DNA of 64,000 bases from Pieris napi (taxonomy: Eukaryota > Arthropoda > Insecta > Lepidoptera > Pieridae): NCBI RefSeq assembly GCF_905475465.1, contig NC_062251.1:2349001-2413000 (forward strand), written 5' to 3'. The notes under the pieces were generated by a model. That model ran no database searches. It was not told where the DNA came from and was given only the letters and a program-made list of their open reading frames with translations. Positions 15,101-25,800 of this stretch are shown piece by piece. The translations under genes were made by a program, and so were the position numbers. Position 1 is the stretch's first letter. Each line of letters starts with the position of its first letter.

Positions 15101-16285
15101 TTAGAAACAGCTATAATATAATCGGGTTTATCCATTGGGGGCATAAGCTCTAATTAAGCTATAACACGTCTCTTCACCTAACGTTATGCCTGTTCACAAA
15201 TAAAATAACTACATTATTTATTTATTGTATAACATTTTCATAAATCGAAAGAAACAAATTTTGTCATATTATTTAGTTGTTGGGCAGGAATGGCAAACTA
15301 TGATTCGACATCTCTTTCCACTTTCTGCTTCCTTGGTACATAAACAGAAAAAACAAGGCAATTTTGATAGTATTTTTTTTTTTAGAAACAGCTATAATAT
15401 AATCGGGTTTATCCATTGGGGGCATAAGCTCTAATTAAGCTATAACACGTCTCTTCACCTAACGTTATGCCTGTTCACAAATAAAATAACTACATTATTT
15501 ATTTATTGTATAACATTTTCATAAATCGGAAGAAACAAATTTTGTCATATTATTTAGTTGTTGGGCAGGAATGGCAAACTATGATTCGACATCTCTTTCC
15601 ACTTTCTGCTTCCTTGGTACATAAACAGAAAAAACAAGGCAATTTTGATAATATTTTTTTTTTTAGAAACAGCTATAATATAATCGGGTTTATCCATTGG
15701 GGGCATAAGCTCTAATTAAGCTATAACACGTCTCTTCACCTAACGTTATGCCTGTTCACAAATAAAATAACTACATTATTTATTTATTGTATAACATTTT
15801 CATAAATCGGAAGAAACAAATTTTGTCATATTATTTAGTTGTTGGGCAGGAATGGCAAACTATGATTCGACATCTCTTTCCACTTTCTGCTTCCTTGGTA
15901 CATAAACAGAAAAAACAAGGCAATTTTGATAATATTTTTTTTTTTAGAAACAGCTATAATATAATCGGGTTTATCCATTGGGGGCATAAGCTCTAATTAA
16001 GCTATAACACGTCTCTTCACCTAACGTTATGCCTGTTCACAAATAAAATAACTACATTATTTATTTATTGTATAACATTTTCATAAATCGGAAGAAACAA
16101 ATTTTGTCATATTATTTAGTTGTTGGGCAGGAATGGCAAACTATGATTCGACATCTCTTTCCACTTTCTGCTTCCTTGGTACATAAACAGAAAAAACAAG
16201 GCAATTTTGATAATATTTTTTTTTTTAGAAACAGCTATAATATAATCGGGTTTATCCATTGGGGGCATAAGCTCTAATTAAGCTA
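6180..16285. repeat. Tandem 18-monomer higher-order repeat within the satellite (two copies)
   Basis: Rare variants recur in the same order about 5,050 bp apart. A nonsense-type monomer near 6246 matches one near 11295. An altered T-tract monomer at 6527 matches 11576. A second nonsense-type monomer at 7364 matches 12418, and a T-tract frameshifted monomer at 7645 matches 12699. A monomer lacking 3 nt at 9050 matches 14104. A monomer with tcgaaag instead of tcggaag at 10171 matches 15225. The two copies therefore span roughly 6180-11230 and 11230-16285. Edges are approximate because neighbouring monomers are nearly identical. The simplest reading is one unequal exchange or amplification of an 18-mer. 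Confidence 0.85.
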
Positions 16286-18237
16286 TAACATGTCTCTTCA
16301 CCTAACGTTATGCCTGTTCACAAATAAAATAACTACATTATTTATTTATTGTATAACATTTTCATAAATCGGAAGAAACAAATTTTGTCATATTATTTAG
16401 TTGTTGGGCAGGAATGGCAAACTATGATTCGACATCTCTTTCCACTTTCTGCTTCCTTGGTACATAAACAGAAAAAACAAGGCAATTTTGATAATATTTT
16501 TTTTTTTAGAAACAGCTATAATATAATCGGGTTTATCCATTGGGGGCATAAGCTCTAATTAAGCTATAACACGTCTCTTCACCTAACGTTATGCCTGTTC
16601 ACAAATAAAATAACTACATTATTTATTTATTGTATAACATTTTCATAAATCGGAAGAAACAAATTTTGTCATATTATTTAGTTGTTGGGCAGGAATGGCA
16701 AACTATGATTCGACATCTCTTTCCACTTTCTGCTTCCTTGGTACATAAACAGAAAAAACAAGGCAATTTTGATAATATTTTTTTTTTTAGAAACAGCTAT
16801 AATATAATCGGGTTTATCCATTGGGGGCATAAGCTCTAATTAAGCTATAACATGTCTCTTCACCTAACGTTATGCCTGTTCACAAATAAAATAACTACAT
16901 TATTTATTTATTGTATAACATTTTCATAAATCGGAAGAAACAAATTTTGTCATATTATTTAGTTGATGGGCAGGAATGGCAAACTATGATTCGACATCTC
17001 TTTCCACTTTCTGCTTCCTTGGTACATAAACAGAAAAAACAAGGCAATTTTGATAATATTTTTTTTTTTAGAAACAGCTATAATATAATCGGGTTTATCC
17101 ATTGGGGGCATAAGCTCTAATTAAGCTATAACACGTCTCTTCACCTAACGTTATGCCTGTTCACAAATAAAATAACTACATTATTTATTTATTGTATAAC
17201 ATTTTCATAAATCGGAAGAAACAAATTTTGTCATATTATTTAGTTGTTGGGCAGGAATGGCAAACTATGATTCGACATCTCTTTCCACTTTCTGCTTCCT
17301 TGGTACATAAACAGAAAAAACAAGGCAATTTTGATAATATTTTTTTTTTTAGAAACAGCTATAATATAATCGGGTTTATCCATTGGGGGCATAAGCTCTA
17401 ATTAAGCTATAACACGTCTCTTCACCTAACGTTATGCCTGTTCACAAATAAAATAACTACATTATTTATTTATTGTATAACATTTTCATAAATCGGAAGA
17501 AACAAATTTTGTCATATTATTTAGTTGTTGGGCAGGAATGGCAAACTATGATTCGACATCTCTTTCCACTTTCTGCTTCCTTGGTACATAAACAGAAAAA
17601 ACAAGGCAATTTTGATAATATTTTTTTTTTTAGAAACAGCTATAATATAATCGGGTTTATCCATTGGGGGCATAAGCTCTAATTAAGCTATAACACGTCT
17701 CTTCACCTAACGTTATGCCTGTTCACAAATAAAATAACTACATTATTTATTTATTGTATAACATTTTCATAAATCGGAAGAAACAAATTTTGTCATATTA
17801 TTTAGTTGTTGGGCAGGAATGGCAAACTATGATTCGACATCTCTTTCCACTTTCTGCTTCCTTGGTACATAAACAGAAAAAACAAGGCAATTTTGATAAT
17901 ATTTTTTTTTTAGAAACAGCTATAATATAATCGGGTTTATCCATTGGGGGCATAAGCTCTAATTAAGCTATAACACGTCTCTTCACCTAACGTTATGCCT
18001 GTTCACAAATAAAATAACTACATTATTTATTTATTGTATAACATTTTTATAAATCGGAAGAAACAAATTTTGTCATATTATTTAGTTGTTGGGCAGGAAT
18101 GGCAAACTATGATTCGACATCTCTTTCCACTTTCTGCTTCCTTGGTACATAAACAGAAAAAACAAGGCAATTTTGATAATATTTTTTTTTTTAGAAACAG
18201 CTATAATATAATCGGGTTTATCGATTGGGGGCATAAG

Positions 18238-18241
18238 CTCT
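18238..18241. repeat. Target-site duplication ctct (left), with its partner at 22885-22888
   Basis: The uninterrupted monomer reads gcataagctctaattaag. Here ctct occurs immediately before the 5' LTR and again immediately after the 3' LTR, at 22885-22888, where the satellite resumes in register. A 4-bp duplication is usual for Ty3/gypsy integrases. Confidence 0.9.
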
Positions 18242-18547
18242 TGTGGCGTCCTCGTCGTCATTGGTGAAATAAAATTACCAAAATAAATTATATATTAAAT
18301 TACAAAAAATGCACTTACCAACTTTTACGTATAGACCGTGTCTATTGTTCTCCGCGGCAGACGGGGGGCGAGGCACGCGCATTCCACAGCGCGCTCCGCC
18401 ACCAGTACGGCCCACGATTTCGTAAGCGACACATGTACAACTCGCTGCCGACGCCGCGGTTTATTTTTACGAATATATATGCATCTTTTAGTTCACACAA
18501 GTTTTATTATTTATATAGTGATTAATTGCGACAACGCGAACACTATA
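18242..18547 (+). repeat. 5' LTR of the CsRn1-like element
   Basis: 306 bp, starting tgtggcgtcc and ending gcgaacactata; it matches 22579-22884 base for base by eye. As the 5' LTR it should carry the promoter. A TATA-like tttatatagtg lies near 18510-18520, about 30 bp before the LTR end. An aataaa word at about 18268 could serve as a processing signal in the 3' copy. The middle of the LTR is GC-rich, unlike the surrounding satellite. Confidence 0.95.
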
Positions 18548-18548
18548 T

Positions 18549-18566
18549 TGGTGACCCCGACGTGAT
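18549..18566 (+). other. Primer-binding site, tRNA-Trp type
   Basis: TGGTGACCCCGACGTGAT begins 1 nt after the 5' LTR. It is complementary to a tRNA 3' end of the form ATCACGTCGGGGTCACCA, which fits eukaryotic tRNA-Trp, the primer reported for CsRn1-clade elements. The tRNA assignment is from memory and could be checked by tRNA alignment. Confidence 0.8.
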
Positions 18567-18612
18567 CAGAGTAAGAAAAAACTACACGCCACGCGGTCTT
18601 AGCACTTTTGCC

Positions 18613-19467
18613 ATGCAAGACGACACGGACAATATGGAAAAAGGTGCACATGAAATTTTCAAAGTTGGAATTAAAATACCACCATTTTTACCGAATAGAC
18701 CTGCACTCTGGTTTGCTCAACTGGAAGGCCAATTTTGTTTGGCGGGGATAACGTCAGACACGACTAAATTTTATAACGCGACTAGCCAACTGGACCCACA
18801 GTTCGCTATTGAAGTTGCGGATATTATAGAAAGTCCTCCCAAAGACAACAAATACCAAACCCTCAAAGCGGAGCTAATAAGGCGATTAAGTAAACCGCGC
18901 GAAGAAGAAATCAGGCAATTTTTAGACAATCAAGAACTCGGCACTAGAAAGCCTTCACAATTTCTTCGTCACCTGCAACATTTGGCCGGACCACAGGTAC
19001 CAGACGAATTTATTAGATCAGCATGGCACAATAGGTTACCCAATAACATTCAACCTATCATTGCATCGCATATGGATATGCCGCTAGAGAAACTTGCAGA
19101 GTTGGCTGACAAAATTATAGCCATCGCAGCCCCAACCCCACCAAATGTTTACGCCGCTACATCGTCCTCAGCTAACCAACATGCTGGAAATCCTCCAGAC
19201 CACTACCTCACCGCCTTAGAAAGCTTGGCCAGGCAAGTTAACGAATTAACCAAGCAAGTTGCTTCCCTGAGCATGCATAATAGCCGATCAAGCAGATCAC
19301 CACAACGTAGGTATAACAGATCAAGATCTCACTCACGCTCCACCCAAAGATGGAAGGAAAACAAAATGAATAGCGTGTGTTACTACCACAGAAAATTCGG
19401 TGAAAACGCCATAAAATGTCTCACACCCTGTTCCTACAAGACTTTAAACGCGAACGGCAGCCTGTAG
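18613..19467 (+). CDS. gag: Gag polyprotein of the CsRn1-like element
   Basis: 284-residue protein that would package element RNA into a virus-like particle. I chose the ATG at 18613; the frame is open further upstream, but that part lies in the LTR and primer site. The first two thirds resemble Ty3-type gag capsid domains (a conserved FAQLEGQF-like segment, then RRLSKPREEEIRQFL). Next come a predicted coiled region (LESLARQVNELTKQV) and an Arg/Ser-rich basic stretch likely to bind RNA. Near the C-terminus is a C-x2-H-x9-C-x3-C motif (19378-19431), the CHCC signature of the clade. The last 52 nt overlap pol in the -1 frame. The stop is TAG at 19465-19467. Confidence 0.92.
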   Translation: MQDDTDNMEKGAHEIFKVGIKIPPFLPNRPALWFAQLEGQFCLAGITSDTTKFYNATSQLDPQFAIEVADIIESPPKDNKYQTLKAELIRRLSKPREEEIRQFLDNQELGTRKPSQFLRHLQHLAGPQVPDEFIRSAWHNRLPNNIQPIIASHMDMPLEKLAELADKIIAIAAPTPPNVYAATSSSANQHAGNPPDHYLTALESLARQVNELTKQVASLSMHNSRSSRSPQRRYNRSRSHSRSTQRWKENKMNSVCYYHRKFGENAIKCLTPCSYKTLNANGSL

Positions 19468-22400
19468 TGGCGGCTAACGACTGCCTTACGCATACTCCTA
19501 ATGACCGCCTCTTCATCGTCGAAAAGAAAACTAAACTGAAGTACTTGATAGACACGGGATCTGACGTTTGCGTTTTTCCTAAGTCGGCGACCAGAGACCA
19601 GCGTCATAAAACTAAATATGAGTTATACGCTGCCAACAACACTATCATAGCTACGTATGGCTACATATCCTTACACCTGGACCTCGGACTTCGCCGGGAC
19701 TTCACCTGGAGATTCGTAGTTGCGGACGTCACACGACCCATCATTGGTGTTGACTTCTTGGGCCACTACAACCTATTAGTGGACTGTCGTCATCACCGCC
19801 TCATCGACGGCCTCACAAGTTTGTCCGTCAACGCGCCACGCTGCGCCAACATTTCTGTGGAAACGGTGACCATCAAAACAGTTGCTGGAAACTCCGACTT
19901 CCATGACTTACTTCGCAACTACCCAGATGTAACGAAACCTACTGGAAAGCCAAAAGAAACCAAGCATCAAACGAAGCATCATATACGTACTACCCCTGGT
20001 CCACCAGTCGCAGCTCGTCCCAGACGTTTAGCCCCAGATAGACTGCTTATTGCGAAAAAAGAGTTTGAAGAGATGTACGCAAATGGAACAGCTCGTAGAT
20101 CAGAGAGCCCATGGTCATCTCCCTTACATTTAGCCAAAAAGAAGGACGACGGTTGGAGACCATGCGGCGACTACAGAGCACTTAATGCCAGAACCATCCC
20201 TGATCGATATCCAATAAGACAGATTAATGACTTTGTTTACCAGCTGTCTGGAGCTAAAATATTTTCAAAGATTGACCTGATTAAGGCCTACAATCAGATA
20301 CCTGTCGCGAATGAGGACATACCTAAAACAGCTATAACGACACCATTCGGACTGTTCGAATTTCCGTATATGACCTTTGGTTTAAGAAACGCTGCTCAAA
20401 CTTTCCAAAGATTCATCGATGAAGTTCTTCAAGGCCTGGAATTTACATATGGGTATATTGATGACATCCTAGTATTCTCGAAGACCAGAGAACTCCATCT
20501 TCAGCACCTTAAAACTGTCTTCGAACGACTTAACCAGTATGGCATCTTAATAAACACCTCTAAGTCCATATTCGGCGTTAACGAAGTAACTTTCCTCGGC
20601 TACAGCGTCTCGACTGAAGGCATACGCCCCCTCAAAGAGAAGGTGGAAGCAATTACCAACTACCCACAGCCGAAAACAGCAAAACAACTCCGACGGTTCC
20701 TGGGAATGATAAACTACTACCGGAAATTCATCCCTGATGCAGCAAAGATACAGGCTCCTCTGAACGATGCCTTAACAGGTAACATCAAAGGAAATGCACC
20801 TATCGATATGACTAACCTTGTAACAGCTTTCAATGAGTGCAAGCGCAGCCTATCTCAAGCCACTCTTCTTGTCCACCCTGAAATCAACCTGGATATAGCC
20901 TTATTCACAGATGCTTCAGACGACTCCATCGGCGCTGTCCTGCAACAAAAACGAAAAGGCAACTGGGAACCCTTGGGATTTTTCTCTCGTAAACTGACGA
21001 CATCGCAAAAAAAATATAGTCCATACGATAGGGAGCTACTGGCCATATACGAAGGTATCAAACACTTTAAATATATGTTGGAAGCAAGAAACTTTTGCAT
21101 TTACACCGACCACAAGCCCATCACCTACGCCTTCACAACAAACAGAAGCCAGTGCTCTCCAAGACAATTCCGTTATCTTGACTATATATCTCAATTCACC
21201 ACCGATCTAAAATACATCCCCGGGAAAGACAACATCGTCGCTGACGCCCTATCACGTGTAGAAGAGATTGTCACCATAAACTACGACGCACTTGCAAGAG
21301 ATCAGGCTCAAGACCCTGAATTGCAAGCTTTGCTTACCAAAAACACAGCACTACAACTGAAGCAGATCGCTGAAAACCAGTTGTACTGCGATTTTTCTAC
21401 CAAATCGCCTAGACCATACATAACACCTGCCTATCGCAAACGCGTTTTTGAAACCATTCATCAACTCAGCCATCCCAGCGGCCCTACCACTGCTAAAATG
21501 GTAGCTCAAAGATTTGTGTGGCCCGGAGTAAGACGCGATTGCAAAACTTGGGCAAAGGAATGTGTAGACTGCCAACGAAGTAAAGTCAACAGACATACGA
21601 ACGCACCATTTACAACCTTTCCAGTACCATCAGAACGTTTCGCCCACGTACACCTGGACATTATAGGCCCATTACCATACTCTAATGGCTTTAGATACTG
21701 CCTGACAGCAATAGACCGCTTCACACGTTGGCCTGATGGCTATCCACTAGCGGATATTACAGCAGAAACTTGTGCTTCCGCGTTCATTACCAACTGGGTA
21801 TCTCGTCATGGATGTCCACAAACTGTAACAACAGACAGAGGCTTACAATTTCAATCACAACTTTTCCAAAGCATCACCAACCTGATCGGCGCAGAACATC
21901 GTCCCACCACCTCATACCATCCGCAATGCAATGGAATGGTGGAGAGATTACATCGCCAACTAAAAGCAGCCATCATCTGTCACAACAACCCACAGTGGAC
22001 TGAAACACTTCCCCTAGTGCTACTAGGAATAAGAGCTGCCTGGAAAGAAGATCTGCAGGCATCAGCCGCCGAGCTAGTATATGGAGAACCACTACGACTA
22101 CCGGGACAATTTTTCTCACCTTCGTTTGACCAGAACCTAAATCCAGCAGACTATACAGCTCGCTTGAGAAATCATATGGCAGCATTAACCCCAACTCCTG
22201 CATCAAACCACAACAGTAAAACATTCTATTTGCCGAATGACATACATACTGCACAGTTTGTTTTTCTTCGCCGTGGTCCCGCAAAACGATCGCTTGAATC
22301 ACCATATACCGGCCCATATAAAGTTCTGAAAAGAAATACAAAAACATTTTCATTAGACATAAAAGGCAAAGAAGTTACAGTAACAATAGACAGAATAAAA

Positions 22401-22556
22401 CCAGCTTACCTTACGAAAGAAAACAGAGAATACGACACGACCATTCGTCCACCGATGACCGCACTGCCACTCCACACCAATCACGATGCACCGCCACCTG
22501 AAAAAAAGACTAGAAGTGGAAGATTAGTTAAGTTTCCGGACTACTATCGACCGTGA
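19416..22556 (+). CDS. pol: Pol polyprotein (protease, RT, RNase H, integrase) of the CsRn1-like element
   Basis: 1,046 codons from the ATG at 19416, intact to TGA. It is probably made as a Gag-Pol fusion by -1 frameshifting at 19443-19449 rather than from this ATG. Domains in order (residues from 19416): aspartic protease with DTG at 46-48; reverse transcriptase with GWRPCGDYR and the catalytic YIDD at 347-350; RNase H with FTDAS (D499) and YTDHKP; integrase HHCC zinc region (IHQLSHP then CVDC); integrase catalytic triad D748, D807, E843 (D,D35E spacing); then a GPY-type module (TGPYKV). No chromodomain follows. It would copy element RNA into cDNA and insert it into the genome. No stop or missing catalytic residue was seen. 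Confidence 0.95.
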   Translation: MSHTLFLQDFKRERQPVVAANDCLTHTPNDRLFIVEKKTKLKYLIDTGSDVCVFPKSATRDQRHKTKYELYAANNTIIATYGYISLHLDLGLRRDFTWRFVVADVTRPIIGVDFLGHYNLLVDCRHHRLIDGLTSLSVNAPRCANISVETVTIKTVAGNSDFHDLLRNYPDVTKPTGKPKETKHQTKHHIRTTPGPPVAARPRRLAPDRLLIAKKEFEEMYANGTARRSESPWSSPLHLAKKKDDGWRPCGDYRALNARTIPDRYPIRQINDFVYQLSGAKIFSKIDLIKAYNQIPVANEDIPKTAITTPFGLFEFPYMTFGLRNAAQTFQRFIDEVLQGLEFTYGYIDDILVFSKTRELHLQHLKTVFERLNQYGILINTSKSIFGVNEVTFLGYSVSTEGIRPLKEKVEAITNYPQPKTAKQLRRFLGMINYYRKFIPDAAKIQAPLNDALTGNIKGNAPIDMTNLVTAFNECKRSLSQATLLVHPEINLDIALFTDASDDSIGAVLQQKRKGNWEPLGFFSRKLTTSQKKYSPYDRELLAIYEGIKHFKYMLEARNFCIYTDHKPITYAFTTNRSQCSPRQFRYLDYISQFTTDLKYIPGKDNIVADALSRVEEIVTINYDALARDQAQDPELQALLTKNTALQLKQIAENQLYCDFSTKSPRPYITPAYRKRVFETIHQLSHPSGPTTAKMVAQRFVWPGVRRDCKTWAKECVDCQRSKVNRHTNAPFTTFPVPSERFAHVHLDIIGPLPYSNGFRYCLTAIDRFTRWPDGYPLADITAETCASAFITNWVSRHGCPQTVTTDRGLQFQSQLFQSITNLIGAEHRPTTSYHPQCNGMVERLHRQLKAAIICHNNPQWTETLPLVLLGIRAAWKEDLQASAAELVYGEPLRLPGQFFSPSFDQNLNPADYTARLRNHMAALTPTPASNHNSKTFYLPNDIHTAQFVFLRRGPAKRSLESPYTGPYKVLKRNTKTFSLDIKGKEVTVTIDRIKPAYLTKENREYDTTIRPPMTALPLHTNHDAPPPEKKTRSGRLVKFPDYYRP
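19443..19449 (+). promoter_or_regulatory. Predicted -1 ribosomal frameshift site TTTAAAC
   Basis: The heptamer sits in the gag frame as T TTA AAC, the X XXY YYZ arrangement for simultaneous -1 slippage, 15 nt before the gag stop. The -1 frame entered there is the pol frame. TTTAAAC is a well-known strong slippery sequence in other systems. I did not identify a stimulatory RNA fold downstream. Confidence 0.8.
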
Positions 22557-22565
22557 AACGGTCTC

Positions 22566-22578
22566 GGCAGGGGAGTGA
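22566..22578 (+). other. Polypurine tract of the CsRn1-like element
   Basis: ggcaggggagtga, purine-rich apart from single C and T interruptions, abuts the 3' LTR and follows the pol stop at 22554-22556. It is the expected primer site for plus-strand synthesis. Confidence 0.75.
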
Positions 22579-22884
22579 TGTGGCGTCCTCGTCGTCATTG
22601 GTGAAATAAAATTACCAAAATAAATTATATATTAAATTACAAAAAATGCACTTACCAACTTTTACGTATAGACCGTGTCTATTGTTCTCCGCGGCAGACG
22701 GGGGGCGAGGCACGCGCATTCCACAGCGCGCTCCGCCACCAGTACGGCCCACGATTTCGTAAGCGACACATGTACAACTCGCTGCCGACGCCGCGGTTTA
22801 TTTTTACGAATATATATGCATCTTTTAGTTCACACAAGTTTTATTATTTATATAGTGATTAATTGCGACAACGCGAACACTATA
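22579..22884 (+). repeat. 3' LTR of the CsRn1-like element
   Basis: 306 bp, no difference from the 5' LTR found by eye. It is followed directly by ctct and the resumed satellite. Confidence 0.95.
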
Positions 22885-25800
22885 CTCTAATTAAGCTATA
22901 ACACGTCTCTTCACCTAACGTTATGCCTGTTCACAAATAAAATAACTACATTATTTATTTATTGTATAACATTTTCATAAATCGGAAGAAACAAATTTTG
23001 TCATATTATTTAGTTGTTGGGCAGGAATGGCAAACTATGATTCGACATCTCTTTCCACTTTCTGCTTCCTTGGTACATAAACAGAAAAAACAAGGCAATT
23101 TTGATAATATTTTTTTTTTAGAAACAGCTATAATATAATCGGGTTTATCCATTGGGGGCATAAGCTCTAATTAAGCTATAACACGTCTCTTCACCTAACG
23201 TTATGCCTGTTCACAAATAAAATAACTACATTATTTATTTATTGTATAACATTTTCATAAATCGGAAGAAACAAATTTTGTCATATTATTTAGTTGTTGG
23301 GCAGGAATGGCAAACTATGATTCGACATCTCTTTCCACTTTCTGCTTCCTTGGTACATAAACAGAAAAAACAAGGCAATTTTGATAATATTTTTTTTTTT
23401 AGAAACAGCTATAATATAATCGGGTTTATCCATTGGGGGCATAAGCTCTAATTAAGCTATAACACGTCTCTTCACCTAACGTTATGCCTGTTCACAAATA
23501 AAATAACTACATTATTTATTTATTGTATAACATTTTCATAAATCGGAAGAAACAAATTTTGTCATATTATTTAGTTGTTGGGCAGGAATGGCAAACTATG
23601 ATTCGACATCTCTTTCCACTTTCTGCTTCCTTGGTACATAAACAGAAAAAACAAGGCAATTTTGATAATATTTTTTTTTTTAGAAACAGCTATAATATAA
23701 TCGGGTTTATCCATTGGGGGCATAAGCTCTAATTAAGCTATAACACGTCTCTTCACCTAACGTTATGCCTGTTCACAAATAAAATAACTACATTATTTAT
23801 TTATTGTATAACATTTTCATAAATCGGAAGAAACAAATTTTGTCATATTATTTAGTTGTTGGGCAGGAATGGCAAACTATGATTCGACATCTCTTTCCAC
23901 TTTCTGCTTCCTTGGTACATAAACAGAAAAAACAAGGCAATTTTGATAATATTTTTTTTTTTAGAAACAGCTATAATATAATCGGGTTTATCCATTGGGG
24001 GCATAAGCTCTAATTAAGCTATAACACGTCTCTTCACCTAACGTTATGCCTGTTCACAAATAAAATAACTACATTATTTATTTATTGTATAACATTTTCA
24101 TAAATCGGAAGAAACAAATTTTGTCATATTATTTAGTTGTTGGGCAGGAATGGCAAACTATGATTCGACATCTCTTTCCACTTTCTGCTTCCTTGGTACA
24201 TAAACAGAAAAAACAAGGCAATTTTGATAATATTTTTTTTTTTAGAAACAGCTATAATATAATCGGGTTTATCCATTGGGGGCATAAGCTCTAATTAAGC
24301 TATAACACGTCTCTTCACCTAACGTTATGCCTGTTCACAAATAAAATAACTACATTATTTATTTATTGTATAACATTTTCATAAATCGGAAGAAACAAAT
24401 TTTGTCATATTATTTAGTTGATGGGCAGGAATGGCAAACTATGATTTGACATCTCTTTCCACTTTCTGCTTCCTTGGTACATAAACAGAAAAAACAAGGC
24501 AATTTTGATAATATTTTTTTTTTTAGAAACAGCTATAATATAATCGGGTTTATCCATTGGGGGCATAAGCTCTAATTAAGCTATAACACGTCTCTTCACC
24601 TAACGTTATGCCTGTTCACAAATAAAATAACTACATTATTTATTTATTGTATAACATTTTCATAAATCGGAAGAAACAAATTTTGTCATATTATTTAGTT
24701 GTTGGGCAGGAATGGCAAACTATGATTCGACATCTCTTTCCACTTTCTGCTTCCTTGGTACATAAACAGAAAAAACAAGGCAATTTTGATAATATTTTTT
24801 TTTTTAGAAACAGCTATAATATAATCGGGTTTATCCATTGGGGGCATAAGCTCTAATTAAGCTATAACACGTCTCTTCACCTAACGTTATGCCTGTTCAC
24901 AAATAAAATAACTACATTATTTATTTATTGTATAACATTTTCATAAATCGGAAGAAACAAATTTTGTCATATTATTTAGTTGTTGGGCAGGAATGGCAAA
25001 CTATGATTCGACATCTCTTTCCACTTTCTGCTTCCTTGGTACATAAACAGAAAAAACAAGGCAATTTTGATAGTATTTTTTTTTTAGAAACAGCTATAAT
25101 ATAATCGGGTTTATCCATTGGGGGCATAAGCTCTAATTAAGCTATAACACGTCTCTTCACCTAACGTTATGCCTGTTCACAAATAAAATAACTACATTAT
25201 TTATTTATTGTATAACATTTTCATAAATCGGAAGAAACAAATTTTGTCATATTATTTAGTTGTTGGGCAGGAATGGCAAACTATGATTCGACATCTCTTT
25301 CCACTTTCTGCATCCTTGGTACATAAACAGAAAAAACAAGGCAATTTTGATAGTATTTTTTTTTTTAGAAACAGCTATAATATAATCGGGTTTATCCATT
25401 GGGGGCATAAGCTCTAATTAAGCTATAACACGTCTCTTCACCTAACGTTATGCCTGTTCACAAATAAAATAACTACATTATTTATTTATTGTATAACATT
25501 TTCATAAATCGGAAGAAACAAATTTTGTCATATTATTTAGTTGTTGGGCAGGAATGGCAAACTATGATTCGACATCTCTTTCCACTTTCTGCTTCCTTGG
25601 TACATAAACAGAAAAAACAAGGCAATTTTGATAATATTTTTTTTTTTAGAAACAGCTATAATATAATCGGGTTTATCCATTGGGGGCATAAGCTCTAATT
25701 AAGCTATAACACGTCTCTTCACCTAACGTTATGCCTGTTCACAAATAAAATAACTACATTATTTATTTATTGTATAACATTTTCATAAATCGGAAGAAAC

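Larger units (their letters stand above)
1..18241. repeat. 281-bp satellite array, left block (about 65 monomers)
   Basis: Direct head-to-tail tandem repeat with a 281-bp period; landmark words such as cacgtctcttcacctaacg recur at constant spacing. The monomer is about 30% GC by my count and has a T-tract of variable length at its centre-right (usually 11 T), which causes most length variation (roughly 275-283 bp). Copies differ at only a few recurrent sites: gttg[t/a]tgggc, gat[t/c]-type changes that turn a CGA into TGA, gata[a/g]tat, and aaaca[g/t]ctata. The array runs off the left edge, so its true length is unknown. The last monomer (from about 18000) has private changes and is cut by the LTR element. 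A 69-codon open frame recurs in most monomers but starts at TTG, not ATG, and is regularly broken, so I do not call it a gene. Confidence 0.98.
18242..22884 (+). mobile_element. Intact Ty3/gypsy LTR retrotransposon, CsRn1/Kabuki clade, inserted in the satellite
   Basis: A 4,643-bp element with 306-bp LTRs, a primer-binding site, gag, a frameshifted pol and a polypurine tract, bounded by a ctct target duplication. Clade placement rests on two features reported for CsRn1-type elements: a primer site matching the 3' end of tRNA-Trp, and a Cys-His-Cys-Cys gag motif instead of the usual CCHC knuckle. There is no env and no chromodomain that I can see. The two LTRs read as identical and both reading frames are open, so the copy is young and may be active. 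It is inserted at the ctct of the monomer, and the array continues on the far side with no loss of sequence. Confidence 0.93.

Noticed and set aside
18338..18565. Open frames inside the LTRs (also 22675-22890)
   Set aside because: They start at GTG inside the LTR, cross the LTR end and have no recognisable domain.
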